Source of the DNA: Phytophthora hibernalis
Lineage: Eukaryota > Oomycota > Peronosporomycetes > Peronosporales > Peronosporaceae
DNA length: 64,000 nt
NCBI GenBank assembly: GCA_012656075.1
Contig: JAAKBF010000162.1
Span: 186,001 to 250,000 of the forward strand
Direction: 5' to 3'
Shown: positions 1 through 8,748 of the stretch, piece after piece
Position numbering within the stretch: position 1 is the first letter of the stretch
Layout of the letters: every line of letters begins with the position of its first letter
Notes under the pieces: model-generated
What the model saw: only the letters and a program-made list of their open reading frames with translations
Databases searched by the model: none
What the model was told of the DNA's origin: nothing
Translations under genes and position numbers: made by a program

Positions 1-1000
1 CTCAATTCCGACCACTACGAGACTCACGCTGAGCGATATGAAATGGCGAAGCTCGTGATTTTGCGTGGCCGCTTCACCCTGGCTTCGCAGCTGATGGAGG
101 TGATTGCAGCAAAGGTGGATAGTGAATGTTTTGGCGGTTGGTTGCATGCGTTACAGACACTGTGTGAAGCCGAGTCACGCATTTCAAAAGATCGATCAGT
201 GCACCTAGAAAGTCTTTAGTCGCTGGCGCGAACAAGTATGCACCTTCAAGCCGCACGTACATCAAGTTTTCGCTTTGATCTACAGCTCCATTTGGTTGCA
301 CTTCGACTCGAGTGGGTGCAACTGTTACAAAGTGCACAGCAACTTGCAGGCGAGGCTGCATTTACCGTTCGCCTGGTAACCCTGTTGGACGAGAGGGACA
401 GTTGAGCAAACAATTGCGCACCCTTGCCCACAAATTTGGCGTGCTGCGTGCCTTGTTGCGTGGCGCTGATCAGCGTGATCTGGATGCGTTTCAAGCTCAA
501 GCGAATTCGTGCAGGTTGCTAGCGTCGGCAGTAGAAGGCTTCCTGCTTCTTCGGTCTCCAAACTCCATTGACTTCCCCAAGCGAGGAGTCTGCTATTAGC
601 AGTTCCCAATGGAATTTGCAAATGCTGAAGGTGCTAAGCGAGGATGTAAGTGGTAAGTTGGACCGCGTTGCCAAGCTCTCGCCTTCTCGTCAACCTGGTA
701 TAGGGGCACACGTGCTGCAGCAACTCCTCATTGCTCTTTGCGCTTTCCTCCACCGATGCCAAAATTATTTTTCTGTTCTCGACTCCGCAGTCAACAGCGT
801 TTGCTGTCGAGTGGACAGTTCCTTACCTACGCCGAGAATACGGAGTTCACGGCAAAGCCGCGCTCACGATCTCAACTAGGCGTCTCACACGACGAGAAGT
901 ATCCCAGTTGGGAAAGCGATCGGATAATCGAGGCGAGCTGCTGCTGGCGTGGAAAAGCCAAAGCGAGCTGTAAGGTATCACCGTTTGACCCGCCAGTTGG
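1..1000 (+). pseudogene. INTS7: Integrator complex subunit 7-like C-terminal region, broken frames
   Basis: Three consecutive stretches in different frames read as the C-terminal helical part of INTS7, a scaffold subunit of the nuclear Integrator snRNA/mRNA 3'-end processing complex. Frame 1 (1-405) holds a segment around GGWLHALQTLCEAESRIS, then an in-frame TAG at 217-219, then FRFDLQLHLVALRLEW. Frame 3 (about 400-590) holds LRTLAHKFGVLRALL and QANSCRLLASAVEGFLL. Frame 1 again (568-740) holds LKVLSEDVSGKLDRVAKL. A PKLFF segment follows in frame 3. The order matches the known family order of these blocks, from memory. The start lies outside the window. The internal stop and frame changes suggest a pseudogene, but indel errors are possible. 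The 3' limit is uncertain. Confidence 0.5.
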
Positions 1001-1118
1001 ACATGAAGCTACCGTTGGGTTTTACTTCAACACGTTGGCGCGTTTCTCAGTTGGGAAAGGTGATCGGATAGTCCGATACTTTGTCTTGCCATTTGCCATT
1101 CTGCACAAAATAACGAAG

Positions 1119-1811
1119 ATGTCTTGGCGTGGTTACTACGATGATGACAGCCGAGGTCGAAGCAACACCCGTAAATCTCACCGCCACTATCGGTCGCGCT
1201 CTCCAAGTGAGCAGGCCTGGTTGCGCAACGTGCGTCCTCGCCGATCGCACGATAACCAACGGGATCGCTCGAGAAGTCCTTATCGCAGCAATAACGCCAC
1301 ATACGATCTGTATGGTGACACTCGGCGCCCAACGGGCCGGAGCCGCTCACGACCGCGGCTTGTGGATCGCGATCGCGGACGCTCGACCCGTAGTCGTTCA
1401 CAACCTCGTTACCAGAGTGATTATTTTCAACCCAGATCGCGTAGTCGCTCGCGACCGCGTCATCGTCCTGATTATCACAGGGTGGTTCGCGAAGCCGATC
1501 ACGATCCAGTCACGTGTCAGAAGCAGCCGATGATGAATGGAGTGGAATCAGGTGGAGATTCATCAGCTGAGAATGGAGGCAAATCCCAGCGATTTGGTGG
1601 TCGACGCTTGGTGAAGTCATTGCTACGGCAGGTCGTCCACGATGCCACCCAGCAGCATGCAGAGTCTTGTGGTGGAATCGCTGTGGCTTACGACGGCGCC
1701 AATGCACTTTTCGCCCCTTCTGCACTTCCGCTGTCTGTTGAAGGTGATGTATTAACCGTTCACTCAACCGCCAGGAATAGCAACGGCACTAATCTTCCAA
1801 GCAGGGGCTAA
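1119..1811 (+). CDS. RS-rich (SR-like) protein, about 230 aa
   Basis: The frame is open further upstream, but composition changes sharply at the ATG at 1119 (MSWRGYYDDDSRGRSNTRKS), which I take as the start. The first 140 residues are packed with RS, SR, RSRSR and RDR dipeptides, typical of arginine/serine-rich splicing factors that phase-separate and are phosphorylated by SR kinases. The last 90 residues (from about GGRRLVKSLLRQVV) are not RS-rich and could form a short helical domain. No RRM with RNP1/RNP2 is visible, so it is SR-like, not a classical SR protein. It sits directly after the INTS7-like remnant, so a readthrough or fusion origin is possible. It could be fortuitous coding in repetitive DNA, but the CGN/AGN mix and long open frame argue for a gene. 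Confidence 0.5.
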   Translation: MSWRGYYDDDSRGRSNTRKSHRHYRSRSPSEQAWLRNVRPRRSHDNQRDRSRSPYRSNNATYDLYGDTRRPTGRSRSRPRLVDRDRGRSTRSRSQPRYQSDYFQPRSRSRSRPRHRPDYHRVVREADHDPVTCQKQPMMNGVESGGDSSAENGGKSQRFGGRRLVKSLLRQVVHDATQQHAESCGGIAVAYDGANALFAPSALPLSVEGDVLTVHSTARNSNGTNLPSRG

Positions 1812-3064
1812 TATATGCATAATATTTTCGGGTATTTGTAGTACTATTTTGGGTAAAAATATCTATATTCTTTCAAAATGCAAAAGAGTACCATAATATT
1901 TAAATATCATCGAGGATTCTTCAAAATATCAGATATAAAAATGATATTCTGAAACGTAGCCCCATCCGCATGTGAAGGCGAGCTGGAGCTTGCCCATGCA
2001 TATTCGAGCTAAGCTTATCCGGCTAATGGCGTGCATTGTCGTCGCCTCATGTGTAGCACGTTGTTGTGCTGGGGTCCAGCTGGAGTAGTCGGTGGTGCGG
2101 ATGCCCTTGTCGTCTATTGCGTAGTGTGCCAATTATGTTGGTGGGCCTACGCGTAGTAAATATCTGTGTCGGATATTATGCATACTCTCCCTGCATATAT
2201 TATGCATAAATATCTGGGTCGGATATTATGCATACCCCCAGCATTTATTATGCATATTCCACGTGAATATTAATGCATACTTAAGTACTTCGAAGTAAGT
2301 ACTCTGGAGTACGAGTTATGGAAAGGTATATATTTGGATGGCGGGCTGAGGGTACACCCGGAGGAGCTTCTACTGACGTGCACAGCTATAGGAAAATCGC
2401 GCATGAGTAAATGAGCATCGCATCGGCAGTGCGGCCCAGTGTTTAGCTGTTGCCCTAGTGCCGCCGACCAACCAGGTCGTGGGGCGTAGCCCCTATAATG
2501 AAGCACGAAATACGTCACTCTTTTTACCACTTCATTTACCCTTTTTACAGACCCATTTATAAGTTTTCAAATGGGTTAGGTGCATGAGCTAAGCACGACC
2601 TTTCAATTTATTTTTACCTGCAGTATAAGGACATCGAAAAGCAATGTCCCACGCTATAAATAGAAAAGTGCGGTAACCACCCGTCGTGACTGTTAGTAAT
2701 GCCATTAAAGTGAGGGAGATGTTTTAGAGGTTGGCGAATTATGTTAAACGCTACATGTTTATAGACGAATTAAGGCGTTACTTTAGCTCCTCGGGTCGGA
2801 AGTTGCACCTAACAACGAGACGTCTCAGTCGGATTTACACGTAAGTCGGGGTAAACGCACTGTTCGAATTGATATCGTAAAAGTCGTAAAAAGTCAGCGG
2901 ATCGCGCAGTGCCCATTCAGAGAACAGCTCGACGTGCGGTGCAGTTCGGGGTATTAAGGAGGAGCGGGCGATGCGGACGTGAGCGCCTCCGGGCTTTCGT
3001 GTAATACAGCGGTGCGTGTACGAGTTCTGCTGTGGCGGCGCGCCGATGAATGACCGCAGTTTGC
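1812..3064. other. AT-rich intergenic region, no gene recognised
   Basis: About 1.25 kb without a convincing reading frame. The first 500 bases are very AT-rich with repeated TATGCATA palindromes. The second half rises in GC toward the next gene. A TATA-like ctataaata lies near 2653. Nothing else was recognised. Confidence 0.4.
2158..2255. repeat. Two 50-bp tandem units rich in TATGCATA
   Basis: Unit 1 (2158-2207) and unit 2 (2208-2255) both start aaatatctgKgtcggatattatgcatac and end ttatgcata. They differ by a few substitutions and a two-base length change. The palindrome ATGCAT recurs at least five times between 2175 and 2280. Confidence 0.7.
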
Positions 3065-3076
3065 GCTCATTGTGCC
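3065..3076 (+). promoter_or_regulatory. Oomycete initiator-like element (GCTCATT core)
   Basis: GCTCATT at 3065-3071 matches the core of the known oomycete Inr consensus (GCTCATTYYNCAWTTT); the 3' half matches poorly. It lies about 70 bases upstream of the ATG at 3138, a normal distance, and supports that start. Confidence 0.4.
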
Positions 3077-3137
3077 TACCCAGGAGGCAAGTTCTACCAG
3101 CTACCTACCTCCTCCCCACCACGGCGTCCAAGCTTCG

Positions 3138-3839
3138 ATGGACGTGCTCGACGCCATCCGCCGAGAGGTGCTCAAGCAGAAGGAGGAGGAAGTGGTTAAC
3201 TTCTTCTCCAAGGTAGCAGACCTACGGGCGTTCATATCCACCGCGGCCCCAGCGCCCGACGTCAACATCACCATCAAGATGTGCTGCCTTTCGTCCGAGC
3301 GCGTCAACACGGACAACGGGACACGGGTAACCCTCATCGACGCCAGCATGTGTGGTCTGTTTGCGGCCACCTTTGCTGGCCTCATGGAGCTCACGACCAG
3401 CAAGCACAAGCAGTACATCGCCCAGGTCACTGTGTGGGACGCTAAGGGCAAGAAGGTGTACGCGAGCAAGGGCAACATGCTGTTCCGCCCCGGCGGTCTG
3501 TACGAGTTTCGCCAGGTCGACGGTGTGATGTTCTACGCCGACACCCCCAGTGGCCGTGTGCAGTACGACCGCGATGCGCCAAGCAAGATCGTCGAGGTGC
3601 TGCCACCGCCGAACAAGCGCAAGTCTCCGCGCTTGAGCCCGTCGAAGAAGAAGGGCAAGAACAAGCTTCGAGAGGCGTCTCAAAGTATCGACTTTGAGGG
3701 TCCCATTGACCTCGACGACAACGACGCCGATGATGCGGGTGAGCCAGCGGAAGCGGGCGGCGGCTCGATCCGCACGCACAGCAGTGATGCCCCGCCTTAC
3801 GCGCGCAGCAGACTCGGCGCAAAGAGCATGTATGTATGA
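3138..3839 (+). CDS. Unrecognised protein, basic then acidic C-terminus, 233 aa
   Basis: The frame opens with a GTG at 3072, but the first ATG is at 3138 (MDVLDAIRREVLKQKEEEVV), preceded by an initiator-like element, so I use it. Residues 1-25 look helical. Residues 45-160 form a compact, probably beta-rich domain (ITIKMCCLSSERV, YIAQVTVWDAKGKKVY, GGLYEFRQVDGVMFY). This resembles OB-fold-like single-stranded-DNA-binding proteins in pattern only. Residues 165-190 are a basic KR/SPSKKKGK stretch, a plausible nuclear localisation signal, followed by an acidic DLDDNDADDAGE tail. No family was recognised. The gene is GC-rich and well formed. Its stop overlaps the start of the following ankyrin remnant (ATGTATGTATGA). 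A nuclear nucleic-acid-binding role is a guess from charge layout. Confidence 0.6.
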   Translation: MDVLDAIRREVLKQKEEEVVNFFSKVADLRAFISTAAPAPDVNITIKMCCLSSERVNTDNGTRVTLIDASMCGLFAATFAGLMELTTSKHKQYIAQVTVWDAKGKKVYASKGNMLFRPGGLYEFRQVDGVMFYADTPSGRVQYDRDAPSKIVEVLPPPNKRKSPRLSPSKKKGKNKLREASQSIDFEGPIDLDDNDADDAGEPAEAGGGSIRTHSSDAPPYARSRLGAKSMYV

Positions 3840-4275
3840 ACAAAGCGCAAGTTGCGCGGGTGTGGAAAAGAGACCAGCATTGGATGCCGCCGCCGCTATA
3901 GGTCGTTTAGACATAGTCCGGTGGTTGCACGCGGGACGTCGGATACGCTGCACGACGGCTGCGATGGATGATGCGGCAGCTGGGGGCCACCTGTAGGTCG
4001 TGCAATGGTTGCATGTCCATCGAACCGAGGGGTGCACGGCCAAAGCCATGAACCTTGCTGCTGCAAATGGACACATACACATGGTGCAGTGGTTACTGAG
4101 GTATCGGACCGAATCCTGCATTTTCCGAGCCATGGAACACGCTATTGTTTGCAAACGATTCGAAGTGATATGGTATGTCGACGCCCAGCGCGCTCATCGC
4201 ATTCCTAGGCTTCGTCAAATGCGCGCCCGGCTTGGCCGCCGGAACCTGTGGCAGTTAACACATGAAACGGCTTAA
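3832..4275 (+). pseudogene. Oomycete ankyrin-repeat remnant with internal stop
   Basis: In one frame the translation shows degenerate ankyrin units of the oomycete type: AAAIGRLDIVRWLH, AAMDDAAAGGHL, AMNLAAANGHIHMVQWLL. A TAG at 3994-3996 interrupts the second unit exactly where the family continues with the helix VVQWLH, and the frame then stays open to a TAA at 4275. Ankyrin repeats mediate protein-protein contacts; these oomycete families are large and poorly characterised. With only three to four recognisable units and a stop, this is most likely a decayed fragment. The ATG at 3832 overlaps the stop of the preceding gene and need not be used. Confidence 0.6.
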
Positions 4276-4438
4276 ATAACGAAGCTAACCAAGCTGTGCG
4301 GCGCAAGGAATTGCTATACTCTCGTTATTCCATTTCATTTGATCAAGTGGCGATAATTGTTTGTCCTGAGTGATTTGACCAGCTACAAAACGATACGGTA
4401 AATGCTTTTGACGATCCAGCATGGTGAACTAAACATGA

Positions 4439-6578
4439 TCAACACAGCTCGACAATTCCATTTACTGGACCCCTTGTACCACCACACTCTTGAAAATCTA
4501 TGCGAACCTTCCCAGCTTTACCAAAAGGTTTTTCAATCTTGCCTTCATCGGTAGATCCGAGTTCATAATTGACCCATCGTACACGAAAGCCCACCGCTTC
4601 TTTTGCCTCTTGCTCTGTATCGAACAAGCCTGCAACGATTGCAAACGGATTTCTTCCATCTGCAGTTGTCTCCCCTTCAGCCGCACAATTCGACCACTTC
4701 GCTGATTAATTGGCGCTGCAGTTATAACTTCTACATTCCTGATAGAAAGGGTGACCGTCTCCGTTGTCAAGACCTCAAACGTCGGGACTGGCGTGAATGC
4801 CTCCGGATACATGAGTTGACTATCCTGGAGAAACGACTTCGTACCATTCTTCGTAGTGGCCTTAGGCTGAGCTTTGGTTGAACATCTTGTACCTCCAACT
4901 AATTTTCCCTTCAGCTTAGGAAGCTTCAGGGTCATCAACTTCAGAAAGCGCAATACAAACTTCTCACCTGGAGTGGGAACAGTCTGCTTTTGAGAGTGCA
5001 ACCGGGAATCTAAAAGGACTATGCGAAACTTGCCGGCTTTGCCGAAGGGCCCAGCAATTTTGCCTAGGACCCGTGTTTGCTCGAACAATACCACAGACTC
5101 CTGATAAACGCTCCACTTTACATCCTTTGAGAACATATCTCGCCCGATGACTTCGCTCACGCTTAGGTTATTGTCGGTTCTCGGAATCACGACCTTGTCC
5201 ACAAATCCATCTCGACTCTTCACTCTACCAATCCGTAGCTTGGCCAGATCCACCACGGAGCGATGAATAGCAGACAGCGTACTTACCTCGTCATCGCCTG
5301 AGCTCACAACACTCTGCACAGCACCATAGAACGCCAAGCGACACGAAAACCGTTTAACGTCAAGATCAAGACGTGAGCAAACCACCAAAGCCTCTGGTGG
5401 GCAAAAGACAACGTGTTCAAACTGCAGCAGCGCTAACACCGTTGTTTCGCTGTTTCTGTTATCATCACCATAAGCGTCTTCAAAATTGAGCTCTGGCACG
5501 TATTCATACAACGCTGAAGCATCAAATCCCTCCTTTTCTTCTTTGGCTCTCGTCACAGCTTCCATTCGCGAGAAAAACGTAGCTGTGGCAATTACTGTAG
5601 TGTGACCTACCGTAGCATGGCATTTCGCTCCACTTTTGCAAGCTGTACCACGAAAGAATGGCACTCGCGTCACCGGAATAATGACTTGCGTAACAGAAGT
5701 CAAACTTCCAGGCGGAGACACTGCCAGGGCTCTCTCCACAAGTGCCGGGTCCAAACCGTTCACCCGAAGTCCAACCCGGTCACCCTGAGCACATCGGTCC
5801 ACCTCGTGTTTAAACACCTGCAGTGTCTTCACCTTCGCCTTCACTCCAAGTGGGAGCAGTTCCAACTCATCTCCTTTGCCAAGAGCCCCAGACAGCACAG
5901 TACCCGTCAGCACTGACCCATTTCCTGGTACACCAAAGCAGTGGTCCACTGCAAGACAGAAATGTCCGGTTGCATCTCGTTCTGGGACTTGTAAATTGGC
6001 CCTCAGCACCTTTAAAAGCTCCAGAATCCCTTGGGCCTCTTGTCCTGATGCTACAGCAACAGGAACCACCGGAATCTGGACCTTTCGTTGGCGTTTAAAA
6101 TGTGGGAAGTGGTTTGTCAAAAATGCTCGTATCTCCTCCGTCACTGCAGCGATTTGACTCGTTTTTTCAGCCTCGACATCAGACAGCAAGTCCACTTTCG
6201 TGAGAGCCACCACCACCTTCTTCCTGGCCACCAGCGACGCCAGCAGCAAACTCTCGATTGTCTGTGTCTGGAGCCCTTTTCGACAGTCGACGACCATCAA
6301 AACGGTGTCAATAATGGCTACACCGCCCAAAATGGTGCGGAACAGTGATGCATGGCCGGGACAGTCGACGAGTGTCACTTGGAGTGATGGCCCCCTGGGT
6401 TTAATGACTCCAAACGGAAGCTGGAGAAGCCCAGGTCCAGTGTAATGCCGCGTTGCTGACTCTGCGGATGCTTGTCCAGTGCCGCCGTGGACAAGCAGGT
6501 GCTCAGTGCGCGTACGAGACTCGTCTTGCCGCTGTCGACATGGCCCAGTACGCCTACGTTCACGTTGACTATGGACAT
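4439..6578 (-). CDS. EEFSEC: Selenocysteine-specific elongation factor (eEFSec/SelB family), two frame breaks
   Basis: The product is a cytosolic GTPase that delivers Sec-tRNA to UGA codons with a SECIS-binding protein. The N-terminus (ATG at 6578) shows G1 GHVDSGKTS and switch I RGITLDLGFSSF. A one-base break near 6410 moves the frame, after which G3 DCPGHA, G4 TKVD, the domain II motif VDHCFGVPGNGSVLTGT and domain III follow. The domain IV block GKIAGPFGKAGKFRI lies near 5030-5070. A second frame change near 4700 leads to FAIVAGLFDTEQEAKEAVG and a second, near-identical GKIEKPFGKAGKVRI block, ending at 4439; without it the protein would end at 4498. The breaks may be assembly errors. Its presence implies selenoprotein synthesis in this organism (inference). 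Confidence 0.85.
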
Positions 6579-6740
6579 CGCTGATTGGGTAATATGTGGT
6601 TAAGTTGCTGGACCAAGTTTTAGAAATTTGTTTAGGTGTCAGGTTAGAAAGTGTCAATTGCGGTTAAATGTTAACATCACTGTTACTTATCGATGTATTT
6701 AACGGAATTGAAGCAGCGATCAAGAGGAAAGAGCTCCTCG

Positions 6741-8578
6741 ATGCTGCAGCGTACGAGTGGCCTGGTGCGCCGCACCATCGAGCAAGAAGAGGCGCAGTGT
6801 GCATACAACCGTCATGTTGTCACAGAGGTGCGTGTTCAAGTCTTATAACATGAGAAATACTGAAGTTGCTGACCCTTTTACCTCCTTGCAACAGGTGCAG
6901 AGTGTACTAGACGAGATGGTGTACGACGTTGAGGTCTGTGAGCACGAGTGCGAGGTGGTGCAACTCAAGCGACAGTTGCAAGCTGCGGAGAGTTCGTTGA
7001 CTGAGTATCAGGAACGAGAGAGTGAGTTGCTCCAGGAGCGACAGCAGGTGTGTTCGCTTGGGCTTCTTGAAAGCAGGTGAGGGTTGTTAACAATTGTTGG
7101 TGTTATGTAGGCGTACGAGTATGCAGTCAAAGTGGAGCAAGAAGGAGAACCATCATGAGCAAGCTCAATGACCACTTGGCTGTGGTAGTCATGGAACTGG
7201 CCAAGAAAGAAGTGTGCGTTGGTTGTCAGTGGTGCAAATTTCAGAGATGTTTGACATTTTTCGCACTGTGTAGTGTGGAGGAGGAGCTGCAGCAGGCGAA
7301 GGAGCAGCTGAAGTTGAGCGGGCAGCTCTCGAAGGAGCTGGCTAGCGCACAACGGGAGATCCGAGAGCTGCGACGTGCTAATGATATCCAGTATATCCTC
7401 AGGAAGAACAATTCAGTGCCGGCGAGGCTTACGTCGGAGTCGAGAATACCCCTGCGGGGAAATGGTGCGCCTGTGCGAGCAATGTCGGTTCCGGCAGGAT
7501 TGCCGACTTTGATGAGTGGAGCGGAGAACGTTTTCTCGCAACTGCCGGACAAGATCATGCTCAAGTTGTTTTCGTTTCTTGACGAAGACAGCATGGTAGC
7601 GATCAGTGTCACTGACCGAGTGCTTGTCGGACGGGTAAATGTGATATTCGGCGTAACGACCCCTACGAATTTGGCGAGCGTCAACCCCCTCCAGCTGTAA
7701 AGCAGCGGCCGGCTTCTACTCCAACGCGGAAACAGGCGAAGACTCGCAGTCTAAGCTTCATCGGCTCATCAGAAAAGACAAGGTGCCGTTTGGATTCACC
7801 ACGTTAGTTAGTAGGGAGCTGGTTAACCAACGCTGACACGTTTCTTTTCTGTGAGAATAGCTGTCGAAAGTGGATGCCATCGTGAAATCACTGAAGCCAG
7901 ATCAGATTAAGCTCTTCCACGACATGTCGACTAGAGTGAAGACATTAGAGGTTAGTGTTGTTGGCATGGGGGTCTGAGCCGATTAGTACGCAAACTCACA
8001 TTTTCGTTTACTTTTGCAGGCTCATCTCGCTCAAGTGCAGACCGAGAAGGAAGACGTGGCCGCTCGACTCTTCAGCGCCGAGAATGTGCGGGACTTCCTC
8101 ATGGAGAAATTGAAAGACCTGGAAGACACGCTCGCGAACAGCATGACGATGACAGCAAAGAAAGATGAGCAGGCTGGACTCGACCGAGAAATCATCGGCT
8201 TCCTGGATGCGAAGACGCAGGAGTACGAGACAGCGCTGAAGGAGTACGCGCATCAGAACAACGGCCTTCGCGTGGAGATAGCCCAGCTCCAAGAGGACCA
8301 CGCCTCCAAAGCGACGGTACGGAACTTTTTTTCAAACTACTGACTGGTATAGCAGTCATTAACTGTTTTTCTTCCAGATCATCCAAGACATGGTGGAGCT
8401 GCTCACAGACGAGAAGAGGGAGCTCGAAGCGCAGGTGCGATCCCAACGTAAAATCCTCGTGCGCGAGGTGAAAGTCCTGCGATCCCAAAACCAGCAACTC
8501 ATCAGCGAAAAAGACCACTACTTCACGCAACTCAAACAGCTCAAAAACGCGCTCCAGCACCTCGACGAGCTCCACTAA
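6741..8578 (+). CDS. Coiled-coil protein with F-box-like segment, multi-exon
   Basis: ATG at 6741 (MLQRTSGLVRRTIEQEEAQC). Clear GT-AG introns lie at 6828-6894 and 8317-8377; further introns are likely near 7045-7130, 7205-7275, 7780-7860 and 7950-8020. The exons encode long heptad-rich coiled coils (LKRQLQAAESSLTEYQERESEL, EEELQQAKEQLKLSGQLSKEL, VLRSQNQQLISEKDHY). In the middle, LPDKIMLKLFSFLDEDSMVAISV (about 7543-7610) fits an F-box, the SKP1-binding helix set of SCF ubiquitin ligases. Downstream, RNDPYEFGERQPPPAV in another frame (from 7652) indicates a one-base break near 7640; another may lie near 7150. The last exon ends LKNALQHLDELH. No specific family was recognised. F-box assignment is moderate; the coiled coils are certain. 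Confidence 0.6.
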
Positions 8579-8748
8579 AAAGGCAAGTTGAAGCTGTTCC
8601 TGTCACTCTTCCGAATGTCCAAATCCTCGCTCCAATGCCCAATGTTTTCCATCCTCTTCTCGAAGATTAGGCAATCCACCAACATTTTCATTTGGGCAAT
8701 TGATAGGTAAGTGCCTTCCCGTAAGGCATTTCTGTATCTCCCTGCATC

